64,000 nucleotides of DNA from Delphinus delphis (taxonomy: Eukaryota > Chordata > Mammalia > Artiodactyla > Delphinidae), in contig NC_082697.1 in NCBI RefSeq assembly GCF_949987515.2, positions 23,753,730 through 23,817,729 of the forward strand, read 5' to 3'. Shown here one piece after another: positions 1-14,300 of this stretch (positions are counted from its first letter, which is position 1; each line of letters opens with the position of its first letter). Under the pieces are notes generated by a model, which was not told where the DNA came from, searched no databases, and saw only the letters and a program-made list of their open reading frames with translations. The translations under genes were made by a program, and so were the position numbers.

Positions 1-168
1 CGTGAGCTCAGTAGTTGTGGCTCACGGGCTCCAGAATTCAGGCTCAGCAGTTCTGGCGCGTGGGCTTAGTTGCTCCGCAGCATGTGGGATCTTCCTGGAC
101 CAGGGCTCGAACCCGTGTCCCCAGCATTGGCAGGCGGACTCTCAACCACTGCGCCACCAGGGAAGCTC
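1..168 (-). repeat. CHR-type tRNA-derived SINE, cut by the window edge
   Basis: The antisense copy ends at the right with the head complement CCACCAGGGAAGCTCC. It contains the B-box-like CTCGAACCCGTGTCCC region. It is the longer form with the repeated AGTTGTGGCTCACGGGCT section. Confidence 0.85.
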
Positions 169-301
169 CAGGATTGATATCTTAAGATAAAAATCAGCAT
201 CCACAAAAACCTTGACAATATAAATGATAGGCTGTTTGAATAAAAAGAATTGAAAAGGGATAATGTAAAGCTTTGGACATAACTCTAAATAAACAAATAA
301 G

Positions 302-542
302 AAATTAATGCTGAGGGCTTCCCTGGTGGCGCAGTGGTTGAGAGTCCGCCTGCCGATGCAGGAGACGCGGGTTCGTGCCCCGGTCTGGGAAGATCCCACA
401 TGCCGCGGAGCGGCTGGACCCGTGAGCCATGGCCGCTGAGCCTGCGCGTCCGGAGCCTGTGCTCCGCAATGGGAGAGGCCACGGCAGTGAGAGGCCCGCG
501 TACCGCAAAAAAAAAATTAATTAAATTAAATTAATGCTGAGG
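302..542 (+). repeat. young CHR-type SINE with target-site duplication
   Basis: The sense copy starts GGGCTTCCCTGGTGGCGCAG near 316 and ends with an A-rich tail near 517. It is flanked by AAATTAATGCTGAGG at 302-316 and 528-542, a perfect 15-nt duplication, which implies recent L1-mediated insertion. Confidence 0.95.
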
Positions 543-911
543 TCCTGAGCAAGGGAGATATGTCTTAGGGACATACAAATGAAAAATAGTTTAGGGGCCT
601 AAACTGTCAGTAAGTTCAAAAGGATTCAGCAAAAACTATTGTCACCAAAAAGGCTAATGTAATCTTAGTGTAATAAACTTGCACTTTTAGTCACTTGATT
701 AGGTTATATATGGTATTTTGTGTTTGCTTCTGTGTATCACATTTTAAAAAGTATAAGTCTCTCAAGAATATTAGAGTATAATATAAAAAGACTCCGAAAA
801 CAAGTGAAATAACCCATCACCCCACCATACTTAGGTTATTTTCAATTTCCTTGTAGCCACGTTTTTTAGAAAGTAAGAAAAGAAGTAGGAAGAAATAGGT
901 GAAGTTAATTT

Positions 912-913
912 TA

Positions 914-952
<39 letters not shown>

Positions 953-1125
953 ACGCGGGCCTCTCACTGTTGTGGCCTCTCCCGTTGCGGAGCACAGGCT
1001 CCAGACGCGCAGGCTCAGCCACTTTGCGGCATGTGGGATCTTCCCGGACCGGGGCACGAACCCCGTGTCCCCTGCATCGGCAGGCAGACTCTCAACCACT
1101 GTGCCACCAGGGAAGCCCTAATGAT
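912..1125 (-). repeat. CHR-type SINE, internally deleted
   Basis: The antisense copy has about 29 Ts at its left. About 25 bases around the GGCCATGGCTCACGGG segment are missing (the sequence jumps from AGGCTCAGCC to ACTTTGCGGC). It is flanked by TAATGAT at both ends. Confidence 0.9.
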
Positions 1126-1559
1126 GTATTTTATTTAGCACAGTATATCAAGAATGTTATTCCAACATGTCATCAATATAAGTAATTATTAATGGGATAT
1201 AATTCCTTTTTTTTGTATTAAGGTTTCAAAATCCAGTGTGTTTTTTACTTTCAGAGTACATCTCAGTTCAGACTAGCCACGTTTCAAGTGCTCAGTAGCC
1301 ACATGTAGCTAGTGGCACAGGTAAGCACAGACAGACCCGTGAGATAAAAATAAACTAATTGTTCAGGTAGTGCACAATTATTCTTGTAACTAAAGGCCAG
1401 TAAGAAATTGTTCTTATAAAAAAAGCTGATATATGTGTGATGTAATGACTCCATCATTGTCAGCTTCCATGTAGTTAATAGTCTTATGAGGCAGTCTTAA
1501 TGAGGCTGTTCATTAATAATGACACCTAATGTTAATAATATTCCAGGAAAACACAGTTC

Positions 1560-1695
1560 AGTTAAAAAAAGGAAGGAAGGGAAAGGAAAGAAAGGGAAGG
1601 AAGGAAGGAAGGAAAGGGAAAGAAAGAAAGAAAGAAAAGGAGAGAAAAGGAAAGAAAAAGAAAAGGAAAGCAAAGAAGAAACAAAAACGTAAAGA
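1560..1695 (+). repeat. (GGAA/GAAA)n purine tract
   Basis: About 130 bases of almost pure purine, GGAAGGAAAGG then GAAAG units, of microsatellite type within a TRPC4AP intron. The open frames across it are lysine or phenylalanine runs without meaning. Confidence 0.9.
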
Positions 1696-2201
1696 ACATA
1701 GGATGATATGGTCCAACTTTGTGCTGATCTGGCTTAAACCCAGGTTAGATGGAAACCTAGGGCTTTTAGAGTTGCAAACACCAGTGTCTCCAAGGATCAG
1801 GCAGAAAACAAGAAACGTTTGAAGTTGCCTGTTTTGGAGTGGGGACTTGTGCAAATTGTGACTAACTGGAGTAAGCATATCCTATCTGAAGACGTAAAGT
1901 CAAAATTTAAAAGGTACTGCTGGCCAAATAAAACTTAGCCTACTGGGTGCTGGCTTATAGCTCTTGATTTAGGTACTAGGTTAAAAACCTATGATGGATA
2001 TTATTTAAAAACTCCTCCCCATAAAAATACATTTGTACACAGTGTTTTATATATAGTTTTAGGGAATTAAGGGCTCAGCTAACAGTTCCTGATGTAGCGT
2101 GGAATTGCTTTTCCAGTGTCTGGAATGGATATTTTGCCCTTCATATTTTATTTTGGGGTTATAACCTATTCTGCTTTTTCTCTTCTTCTCCCTTGCGATA
2201 G

Positions 2202-2330
2202 ACGGAAGGGGTTACAAAGCGTTTGGCAGAAAAGAATGACTTTGTGATCTTCCTGTTTACACTGATGACGAGTAAGAAGACATTCTTACAGACAGCAACC
2301 CTCATTGAAGATATTTTGGGTGTTAAAAAG
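2202..2330 (+). CDS. TRPC4AP: TRPC4AP exon, first one in the window
   Basis: The exon starts after CCTTGCGATAG and ends before GTGAGC. It reads in phase (AC)G GAA GGG GTT and encodes [16 protein letters not shown] through ILGVKK, part of the helical-repeat body of TRPC4AP. It is 129 nt long. The next exon is 8.5 kb away, across an intron filled with L1 and SINE insertions. Confidence 0.95.
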
Positions 2331-5300
2331 GTGAGCTGTATCCTCTAGCAGGTGAATGACCAGGTGGAGGAGAGTGCCTCAGACAGTTGGATTCTCAAAC
2401 CTGAATAATGTACAGAACTCTTCTCAAGAAAAACTCTGCCATACTCCTAGTGTTAAAATTATTTTTTTATTACTTAAGTATATTTTTTTGTTACTTAAGT
2501 ATATTCACTAGGTTATACTACTTATACTAATAGATCTTAAATGATTATAAAACCTAAACAAATAGATTGAAATCAAACTAATTATAAAGCTCAAAAGCTC
2601 AGATTGACTTTGTGAATTTAATGTGTTAACTAATGTTACTTTGCTGAAATCAAATTGTCCCTCAATTATTATGGTGCAAGATCTTTTTAGCGTAGCTCTA
2701 ATGCTGTATGCTGTATAATAACTCCGTTCTCCTACCACTTTTCTATATTTGAACTGTTGTGAAGCTTTCTTGTGAGGATGTTTGACTTTCACTTATTACG
2801 TTCACCTCTATTTTTTCTCATTAGTTTTCAACAAAGTTTAATTGACACCAACATAGGAAATAACAAATATGAGCACTGAAATCCTGCCAGTTGGTCATAA
2901 GATGGACATTCAAATGATCCAGGATATGCTTTAAAAAAAAAAACAAAAGGACTATGATCGAAGTGAAAGCACTAAATTAAATATTTGTCATCGAGAATTC
3001 ACAGACCGCGCGCCCCCCCCAACAGATCTATAGGCATGTTAGAGAATCACTATATTAGATTTTTGGTGTAATGCTTGTTAGGACCTGGCTTACTTCCCCA
3101 AGTCCTTGTCCCATGCCTGCACGTCAGTTGCAGGTTTGCAGATTCCTTCCTTTTACTACCGAGGAGGTAGGAGCATCCTCGTAGATTTTCTGTTGCAGTG
3201 AAAAGAGTACCCATGTGCATTGTGGTGACCCCAGCTTTCATTTCTGTGTTTCTGCTGGCACTTTCCCCAGGCTCTGCTTGTTATTGCCCAGGCAGAAGAT
3301 GCACAAGTGACCCATTGTCTGTAGGAAAACATTGGAGATGTGTGCAGGTCCCAGACAGACCCTTTGTGCCCTTTGATGAAAAGGCTTTGTTATTTTTCCA
3401 ATAATTGTATGCACCAGTGTGTGAGAAGGGGCTTCCAGGGCGGAAACTCCAGACTCCCTGGCAGTCTTAGCATAAGACTCTAGGATTCCTCCTTCATAAC
3501 TTTTCCTGCTTGTCCCTCATGCCCTCTTCCTACCTCTCATACCTTTCTGTGTTGCCAAAAATAGTGATGAGTTCTGCTAGACATTACGGGTACCTTAGTG
3601 CAGTTTGAAAGGGGGATAGACACCATAAGAAAGTGGGAACACAAGCCACAAACTGGGAAAAGATATTTGCAACCCATGCAACTAACAAAAGATCGGTATT
3701 CAGAATTTATCATGGGGAATTCTCTGGTGGTCCAGTGGTTGAGACTCCGGGCTTCCACTGCAGGGAGCATGGGTTCGATGCTTGGTCAGGGAACTAAGAT
3801 CCCGCATGTAGTGTGGCACGGCCAACAAACAAACAAAAGCAACAACCAAAATAACCCCCAAAACAACAACAGCATTTATCATGAATTCTTGTGAATCAGC
3901 AAGGAAAAGACAAATGGCCCAGTAGAAAAATGGGCAATGATAGGAGCAAGCATTTTACAGAGGCGAAACAAATGATCCATAAAAAGAAGATGCTTAACTT
4001 CACTGATAATCAGGAAAATGCAGATAAGACCACAGTGAGAGAGCTCGAGAATGTGTATCACTGGAAACACTTACGTTACTGCTGATACCTTTTTATATCA
4101 GCAGAATATATCTATTTTGTTTTCTAGTTGAACGTGGGCATACCCTGTGACCCAGCACCTAAGGAAGCACTGACCTGAGGGCCGAAGCATCAGTATTGTG
4201 GCCTGGGTAACCTGTAACCTATGCCCAGGCACACTCGTGGGGAAGCTCAATTCCAGAACAGTGATTCTTAGAAATAAAAACACTAAATTGAAGCCAGGAG
4301 GGTGTGAAATGAATTCAGTGGATCTACCAGCTAAATAGAAAAGATCAAAATGTATTGTGTAAGGGTATTGTTTAAGTTTTTGTTTCATATTTATACACAT
4401 ACATTCACCTGTGTATATTTACTGTGTTGTGATGGAAAATTTATTTTTTATTCTTGGACATTGTCAGAATGGTTTGGAAGCCACTGCCTCAGAAAAACTT
4501 CTGCACATGTGCATCAAGAAACACATAAGAAAGGTTATGGCATTATTGGTTAAGGGCAAAAAACTGAAACCAGGTCTCTGATCCATCAACAGGAAAATGG
4601 ATAAATGTCCTCTATTCACACAATGGGATATTATGTAATGACTGTTGCTATAGGCGACAACATAGCTAAATCATAGAAATTATTTTTTTATTTTTTGTGG
4701 TACGCAGGGCTCTTACTGTTGTGGCCTCTCCCGTTGTGGAGCACAGGCTCCGGACGCGCAGGCTCATCGGCCATGGCTCACGGGCCCAGCCGCTCCGCGG
4801 CATGTGGGATCTTCCCGGACCGGGGCACGAACCCATAGCCCCTGCATCGGCAGGCGGACTCTCAACCACTGTGCCACCAGGGAAGCCCCATAGAAATTAT
4901 TGATAGAAGTCAGTTGCAGAAGATTGTATATAGTATATCTGTTTTAAAAATAGATCTTTATTGGAGTATAATTGCTTCATAATACTGTGTTAGTTTCGGC
5001 TGTACACCAAAGTGAATCAGCCATATGCATACATATGTCCCCATATCCCCTCCCTCTTACGTCTCCCTCCCATCCTCCCTATCCCACCCTCTAGGTCATC
5101 GCAAAGCACCGAGCTGATCTCCCTGTGCTATGCTGCTGCTTCCCACTAGCTAATTACTTTACATTCGGTAGTGTATATATGTCGATGCTACTCTCACTTT
5201 GCCCCAGCTTCCCCCTCCCACCCCATGTCCTCAAGTCCATTCTCTGTGCCTACATCTTTATTCCTGTCCTGCAACTAGGTTCATCAGTACCTTTTTTTTT

Positions 5301-8300
5301 TTTTTAGATTCATTAGCATACGGTATTTGTTTTTCTCTTTCTAACTTACTTCATTCTGTATGACAGACTCTAGGTCCATCCACCCCACTACAAATAACTC
5401 AATTTTGTTTCCTTTTATGGATGAGTAATATTCAGTTGTATATACGTGCCACATCTTCTTTATCCATTCATCTGTCGATGGATATTTAGCTTGGTTCCAT
5501 GTCTTGGCTATTGTAAATAGTGCTGCAGTGAACATTGTGGTATGTGTCTCTTTTTGAATTATGGTTTTCTCAGGGTATATGCCCAGTAGTGGGATTGCTG
5601 GGTCATATGGTAGTTCTATTTTTAGTTTTTTAAGGAACCTCCATACTGTTTTCCATAGTGGTTGTATCAATTTACATTCCCACCAATAGTGCAGGAGGGT
5701 TCCCTTTTCACCACACCCTTTCCAGCATTTATTGTTTCTAGATTTTTTGATAATGACCATTCTGTCTGGCATGAGATGACAGCAGTAGTTTTGATTTGCA
5801 TTTCTCTAATAATTAGTGATGTTGAGCATCTTTTCATGTGCCTTTTGGCCATCTCTATGTCTTCCTTTGTGAAATGTCTATTTAGGTCTTCCACCCATTT
5901 TTTAATTCCGTCCATTTTTTAATAATTTAAAATTGCAAATATTTTCTCCCATTCTGAAGGTTGTCTTTTTGTCTTGTTTATGGTTTCCTTTGCTGTGCAA
6001 AAGCTTTTAAGTTTAATTAAGTCCCATTTGTTTATTTTTGTTTTTATTTCCATTACTCTAGGAGGTGGGTCAAAAAAGATCTTGCTGTGGTTTATGTCAA
6101 AGAGTGTTTTTCCTATGTTTTCCTCAAAGAGTTTTATAGTGTCTGGTCTTATATTTAAGTCTTTAATCCATTTGGAGTTTATTTTTGTGTATGGTGTTAG
6201 GGAGTGTTTGAATTTCTTTCTTTTACATGTAGTGGTCCAGTTTTCCCAGCACCATTTATTGAAGGGGCTGTCTTTTCTCCATTGTTTGTTCTTGTCTCCT
6301 TGGTCATAAATTAGGTGACCATAGGTGTGTGGGTTTATCTCTGGCCATTCTATCCTGTACCATTGATCTGTATGTCTGTTTTTGTGCCAGTACCATACTG
6401 TCTTGATTACTGTAGCTTTGTGGCATAGTTTGAAGTCAGGGCCCCTGATTTCTCCAACTCCGTTTTTCTTTCTCAAGAATGCTTTGGCTATTTGGGGTCT
6501 CTTGTGTTTCCATATGAATTGTAAAATTTTTTGTTCTAATTCTGTGAAGAATGCCATTGGTAGTTTGATAGGGATTGCATTGAATCTGTAGATTGCTTTG
6601 GGTAGTATAGTCATTTTCACAATATTGATTCTTCCAATCCAAGAACAATAGTATATTTCTCCATCTGTTTATGTCATCTTTGATTTCTTTCATCAGTGTT
6701 TTATAGTTTTCTGAGTACAAGTCTTTCTCCTCCTTAGGCAGGTTTATTCCTAGGTATTTTATTCTTTTTATTGCAGTGGTAAATGGGAGTGTTTCCTTAA
6801 TTTCTCTTTCTGATTTTTCATTGTTGGTGTCTAGGAATGCTGGAGATTTCTGTGCATTAATTTTGGATCCTTCAGCCTTACCAGATTCATTGATTAGTTC
6901 TAGTAGTTTTCTGGTGGCATCTTTAGGATTTTCTGTGGATAGTGTCATGTCATCTGCAAACAGTGACAGCTTTACTTCTTCTTTTCCAATTTGTATTCCT
7001 TTTATTTCTTTTTCTTCTCTGATTGCCATGGCTAGGACTTCCAAAACTATGTTGAATAATAGTGGTGAGAGTGGACATCCTTGTCTTGTTCCTGATCTTA
7101 GTGGAAATGCTTTCAGTTTTTCACCATTGAGTATGATGCTTGCTGTGGGTTTTGTCGTATATGGCTTTTATTATGTTGAGGTAGGTTCCCTCTAGGCCCA
7201 TTTTCTGGAGAGTTTTTATCATAAATGGGTGTTGAATTTTGTTGAAAACTTTTTCTGCATCTATTGAGATGATCATATGGTTTTTATTCTTCAGTTTGTT
7301 AATATGGTGTATCACATTGATTGATTTGCGTGTGTTAAAGAATCCTTGCATCCCTGGGATAAATCCTACTTGATCATGGTGTATGATTCTTTTAATGTGC
7401 TGTTGGATTCTGTTTGCTAGTATTTTGTTTAGGTCTATAATTTTCTTTTTTTGTGATATCTTTTTCTGGTTTTGGTATCAGAATGATGGTGGCTTCATAG
7501 AATGAATTTGGGAGTGTTTCTCCCTCTGCAATTTTTTGGAAGTATTTGAGAAGGATCAGTGTTAGCTCTTCTCTAAATGTTTAATAGTATTCGCCTGTGA
7601 AGCCATCTGGTCCTGGACTTCTGTTTGTGGGAAGATTTTTAATTACGGTTTCAATTTCATTACTTGTCATAGGTCTGTTTATATTTTCTAATTCTTCCTG
7701 GTTCAGTCTTGGAAAATTTTACCTTTCCAAGAATTTGTCCATTTCTATGTGGTTGTCCATTTTATTGCCATATAGTTGTTTGTAGTAGTTTGTAGTAGTC
7801 TCTTATAATCCTTTGTATGTGTGCAGTGTCAGTTGTGATTTCTCCTTTTTCATTTCTAATTTTATTGATTTGCGTCCTCTCCCTTTTTTTCTTGATGAAT
7901 CTGGCTAAGGGTTTATCAATTTTGTTTATCTTCTCAAAAAAACAGCTTTTTTTTTTTTTTTGACTGGTCTAAATACATAAATTTACTTTCCCCCTTACCT
8001 TCCTTTCTTTGGGAAAAGGAAAAAGGAAACATTACTCTGTCTACTCAGAGAGCAAGGAGAACAGCAGAACAGATGAAGGGGGACTGAACTTACTGAGTCT
8101 TCTACCCGCTTCTGTTCTCTCTCAGCCTGTGTGTTGTCCTTATAGGTGAGTGAGAGATGTTAGGATTTCAGCATGCTGCTCCTTAACTGGAATGGGGCAA
8201 GAAATGCTCCAGCTGTTTCAATCAGTGACGTTTAACACATTTCAAGTGGCCAAAGTGTGCAGCCAGCACAATACCCAAAGCAATTAGATCATTCCTTTTT

Positions 8301-11300
8301 AAGACCAAGAAACTTTCTGTTGGTTTGATCTACTCTTGGTTTGATCTACTCCAGAATACCAAATACATAGATTTTGGAATAAACTGAAATAAATTGTAAT
8401 TTACTTTCACCCAAAATTACACATCCTCTACCTAAGGACAAAGTCACTGCTCCTCTAAAGATACTGAGGGGAAGGGGAGTAGCTCAAATGAGTCTGTAAT
8501 TTAAAATCACAACCAGAGAAGAAACACTTCAAGCACAATGGGGACATTCCATTGAAGAGCCACATTCATTTGGAATGTTTGCTTTGAAAACAACTCTTCT
8601 GGGGAATAAAAACCAGCTTTTAGTTTTATTGATCTTTGCTATTGTTTTATTCCTTTCTATTTCATTTATTTCTGCTCTGGTCTTTATGATTTCTTTCCCT
8701 CTACTCACTTCGGGTTTTCTTTGTTCTTCTTTCTCTAGTTGTTTTAAGTGTAGGGTTAGATTGTTTATTTGAGGTTTTTCTTGTTTCTTGAGGTGAGATT
8801 GAATTGCTGTAAACTTCCCTCTTAGAACTGCTTTTGCTGCGTCCCATAGGTTTTGGGTCGTCGTGTTATCATTGTCATTTGTTTCTATGTATTTTTTAAA
8901 TTTCTTCTTTGATTTCTTCAGTGATCTCTTGGTTATTTAGTAGCGTACTGTTTAGCCTCCATGTGTATAGTATATCATTTTTACAAAGCTCAAAAATAGG
9001 CAAACTCAAATCATACAAAACTTTTTTTTAATGAAAAAGCAATAATAAACAAAATTCAGGATAGTGGTTACCTCTGGCCGAGAGAAAGGGAGATGTGATA
9101 GGAGAGGCACACATAGCTATTCACTTTGTTATGCTTTATAACATATGTTGTATCAAGTATTAAATAAAAATTAAAATATAACACAAAGAAGTGGGCCTGG
9201 AGGGTGGGTGGGGCGGGACCTGGTTTGCAACCCATACACTAGGTTGGACAGGGCTAAAGGAACAGATGAGCTGGAAGTCCCAGTTTCCAATAATAACAAT
9301 AGCTAACATTTGTGTACTGGGAAGGCAAAGGTGGAAGAAGCTACTCCCAAATAACCCCTCCACAGCCAACCAGAAATAGGAGTGAGATTCACAAGGGCTT
9401 CTAGGAATCATTCATTGGTTCAGTATACATTTACTGAGACCTACGCTACCAGGGTCTATGCACTGAGGCTCTGGAGAGGAGGTAAGATACACTCCTGACT
9501 CAAGGCAGTGTCAGTTTATTTGGGAAATTAGATGCAGGAACAGATAATTACAAGATCATGTTATATGTGCAGTGATAGAGAAATACCCAATCCAGTGGGA
9601 GTTAAGTACATTAGTGGGATGAAGGGTAGCAGGTATTATCTGAAGAATGTAAAGATGTTTCAGAAGGAGAGAAGATCATGTGATGTACAACATTTGTGGC
9701 TATTAAGGAAGAAAGAAAATGAGAATATAACCAAATAACAAAAAGCATTTCATAAAATTAAGTACTCATTCATGATAAAAGCTAGGAATAGAAAGAAAAT
9801 TCCTTAACTTGGTATTGGATATCTATTAAAACTTACAGCAAACATCAAACTAAACCTGAAACTTTGGAAATATTTCTAATAAGGGAAAAGAGGAGAAGGT
9901 CTGCTATCACTTACTCTAGATAATTGGTTACTTGGGCATGTACACAAGGAGACACCTATAGGAATGTTCATTACAACACTGTTTAATAGTGAAAAATTAT
10001 AGTCCGCCTAAACATACACATATTTAAAAAGAATGATTGAATAAATTGTGAATTAAAACAATGAGAAATGATTGAAGTAGACTTAACTTGTATCAGTGTA
10101 GTTGAATCTCACTGTTGACCGTGAAGTATCATTCACACTGTGCATGCAGAACAAAACCATGTATTTTTGTTTTATTTTTTATTGAGGTATAATTGATTTA
10201 CAGTATTATATTAGTTCAGGTATACAACATAGTGATTCAAAATTTTTATAGATTATACTCCATTTAAAGTTATAAAATATTGGCTGTGTTCCCTGTGCTC
10301 TACAATATATCCTTGTAGCTTATTTATTTTATACATAGTAGTTTGTGAACAATACCATATATTTTTTGTGGAAATATTTGTAAGTGTGAAAACGTGTAGA
10401 AATAATAAACAGAGTTCAAAATAATGGTTACATCTTCGGGGGGAATGAAGTGAATGCAACTAGGTAGGGATACACAAGGACCTTCAGCTATATTTGAAGT
10501 ATTTTATGTCTTGAAAACATCTATGGCAATTTCTGATTGATAAAACTTGAGTGGTAGGCGTTTTTTTTTAGGCAAAATGGGGCATATGAGCAAAGGTGGA
10601 GAGTAAGAATAGTGGTCCTCAAAGGGTTTAATCCTCAAACCAATCCTATGAGGTAGATTTGACAGAAGAGCAGACAAAGACTTAGGTTCCATGACTTACC
10701 TAGGGTTGTGCAGCTGCAAATTGTGGAGCTGGGATTTGAACCTAAGCGGTCTAGCTACCAAGCCCCATTCTTAGGGGAGTGCAAAAGAGCAGCACATTCA
10801 ATCTCAAATGAACTGAGCATGGGGATTGTTTTATTTGTGTCTTTTGTAGGAAATGATCCGACTAGATGAAGTCCCCAATCTGAGTTCCTTAGTATCCAAT
10901 TTCGATCAGCAGCAGCTTGCTAATTTCTGCCGGATTCTGGCTGTCACCATTTCAGAGATGGATACAGGGAATGATGACAAGCATACGCTTCTGGCCAAAA
11001 ANNNNNNNNNNNNNNNNNNNNNNNNNNNNNNNNNNNNNNNNNNNNNNNNNNNNNNNNNNNNNNNNNNNNNNNNNNNNNNNNNNNNNNNNNNNNNNNNNNN
11101 NNNNNNNNNNNNNNNNNNNNNNNNNNNNNNNNNNNNNNNNNNNNNNNNNNNNNNNNNNNNNNNNNNNNNNNNNNNNNNNNNNNNNNNNNNNNNNNNNNNN
11201 NCTTGATGAATATAGCCAAGAGGGCAGGGGCTCCTTTCTTTCTCCCTCCCCTCCCCTCCCCTCCCTCCCTCCCTCCCTCCCTCCATCCCTTTTCTCAACT

Positions 11301-14300
11301 TTCTTGAGATATAATCAACACATAATATTGTGTAAGTTTGAATTGTACAATGTGTTGATTTTATACATTTATATATTGTAGAATGATTACCACTGTAGCA
11401 GTAGCTAACACCTCTATCCCATCACGTAATTACCATTTCTTTTTTTCTGGTGAGAATATTTAAGATCTGTTCTCTTAGCAACATTCAATTATATGATATA
11501 GTATTATTGGCTATAATAACCATCCTATACACTGGATACCCAGAATTTGTTAATCTTATAACTGGAAGTTTGTGTTCTTTGACCAGTAACTCCCCATTTC
11601 TCCCCACCCCACCCCACCACTAGTAACCACCACTAGCTGTTTCTCTGAGCTTTTTTAGATTCTACATTAAATGATATCATACAGTATTTGTCTTTCTCTG
11701 ACTTATTTGATTTAGCATAATGCCAGGGGCTCCTTCCCTCCACGCACCTCAATACTGTACTCATAGGACAGAAGCTCTACCCAGGCCCAGTAGGCCAAGA
11801 ATTCTATGGCCCTTACTGCCCTTGCCCCAGCTCTCTTGTAGGACAGAGGTTCTACTATGTAGGGAGAGGCAAGCTGAGGAGGCTATAGAGGCTACCTATC
11901 CTGCTCAGAGTAATAGCACTGAGATTTTGCCAGGGGGAGAGGTAATAGGTAAGAACAGAATGTTGGGAAGTTTGAGCTCAAGGTCATTCTCAGAAACAGT
12001 GTAGATTTTGGTGGTAAGAAAATAAAAGGAGCTCTTTTTAATTGAGAACAAAAAGCCAAACCGTATGCCAGCTAGTTCACCAGAGAGAACCAAGGAAAGA
12101 GGTGGCTAAGAAGAACTTAAAGCTGAGGTCAAAACAAACCTCAGTCTCAAAAACTACCCCTGCCTGAATTTAATTGAATCAGACTTTGGAGCAATTTATG
12201 CCTCAAGGCATTGTCAGAAACAGTAGAGCATTCAGCCAGCAGTTAGTGGAGCCTGACAACTGAGTTTCATACTAGATGAGGCAGAAAGTTTAACAGAGAT
12301 ATCAAGGAAAGAGCCAGACAAAGAGAGCCCTGCTAAAACACTGTCATCCAGGGACACATGCCCAAGGCTGCGCTGTCTGCCAAATGGCCTCATCAGTCCT
12401 CAGAGAAATAGACTTTACTGAAATAGGCTAGCCAGGGCATTAAAACAAATAAACAAGAAAACAACCACAAGCCCTGAAAGAAGAAAGAGGGAAGAGTATC
12501 AAGAGTTGCTACAGTATTTACTTAAAATGTCCAGTTTTTAACAAAAATCGAGACATGCAAAGAAACAGGAAAGTATGACCAAAACGTAGGAGAAAGCAGG
12601 CAACAGAAATTGCCTGTGAGAGAGCCCACATACCAGAATTAACAAAGACCTCAAAGCAGCCATTATAAATATGGTCAAAGAACTAAAGGAAACTATCCTC
12701 AAAGAAGCAGTGATGACAATGTGTCATCAAATAGAGAATATTAATAATGAGATAAGAGATATAAAAAGCCAAATGGAAGTTCCAGAGATGAAAAATACAA
12801 TAACTGGAATGAAAAGTTCACTGAGAGGAGAAAGGAACAGAAAAAAATAGAAATAATAGCTGAAAACTTCCCAAATATGATTAATGTACACATCTGAGAA
12901 GTTCAAAGAACTGCAAGTAGAATAAACTCAAAAGATTTACACCCATTCACATCATAATGAAAATGCTGACAGAGAAAATCTGGAAAGTAGCAAGGGAAAA
13001 ATGACTCATCATGTTCAAGAGTATCCCAGTAAGATTATCAGCTTACTTCTCATCAGAAATGATAGAGGCCAGAAGGGAGTGGGATGACATATTCAAAGTG
13101 CTGGGAAAAAACTCAGCCAAGAATTGCATCCAATAAAACCTTCTTTCAAAAATGAAGGTGAAATAAACAGCTTTCTAGATAAACCATAACTTAGGGAATT
13201 CACTACTAGCAGACCTGTCTTAGGAGAAATACTGGCTGAAAGCAAGTTACCTCAGCCAATAATTCAAATTCACACAGCAAAAAAACGGAGGATCGGTGAA
13301 GGTAATTGTATAATAATAAAAGACAATATATGTGCATCTTTCTTCTCCTTAACTAATTTCAAAAGCAGTTGTATAAAACTATGTGTTTATAGTTACATTG
13401 TTGAACCTATAACATATAGAAATGTAATATATTTGACAATAACAGGTCAAAGAAAGTGGGTGGACCCAAAGTTGTATTGGAGTAAGGAAATTGGACAAGG
13501 TGGTAACTCGAATTGACAGGAATCAGTGAAGAAAATCAAAATGGTAAATAAGAGGGTCACTATAGCAGACTCTGTAAATATTTACTTGCTCTCCTTTCTT
13601 TTCTCAGCTGCTTTAATGGACATAAAATTTTATAAAGTAATAATTATAACAGTGTATTGTGTAACAATGTATACAGTGTGTTGTACAGTATATTGTATTG
13701 TTTGGCTTTTAGCATATGTAGATGTAGTATGCATAATAATAGCACAAAAAGGGGGAAGAGGGAGCTCTGGGAGCCCTGGAATTACGTTAATTTATATCTG
13801 AAAAAGTCTGTCAAGTTAAGATGTATATGGCAGGCAAGCCTTGTAGCAACTGCTAAGAAAGTAACTTTAGAAATATAGTGAGAAAGTCATTAAAGGAATT
13901 ACAGTGTTATACTAGAAAATATTTACTTAATGCAAAAGAAAGTGTTAAAGGAAAACGAAAGGGGGCTTCCCTGGTGGCGCAGTGGTTGAGAGTCCACCTG
14001 CCGATGCAGGGGACGCAGGTTTGTGTCCCGGTCCGGGAAGATCCCACATGCCGCAGAGTGGCTGGGCCCGTGAGCCATGGCCGCTGAGCCTGTGCATCTG
14101 GAGCCTGTGCTCCGCAACGGGAGAGGCCACAACAGGGAGAGGCCTGCGTACCGCAGAAAAAAAAAAAAAAAAAAACCTAGAGGAATTTTAAAAAGTGAGC
14201 TATATAGAAGACAAAAAGTAAAAGGCAGAAGTAAATCCAACTTTGTCAGTAATAACATTAAATGTGAATGGATTAAATAATTCATTCAAAAAACAGATTG

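Noticed and set aside
316..512. tRNA gene at the SINE heads
   Set aside because: The B-box-like region is tRNA-derived, but the sequence lacks a foldable intact tRNA and belongs to a SINE with tail and target duplication.
5341..7351. Minus-strand reverse-transcriptase-like open frames as a host gene
   Set aside because: They are pieces of a decayed L1 ORF2 in several frames, with a 3' UTR and no intact start.
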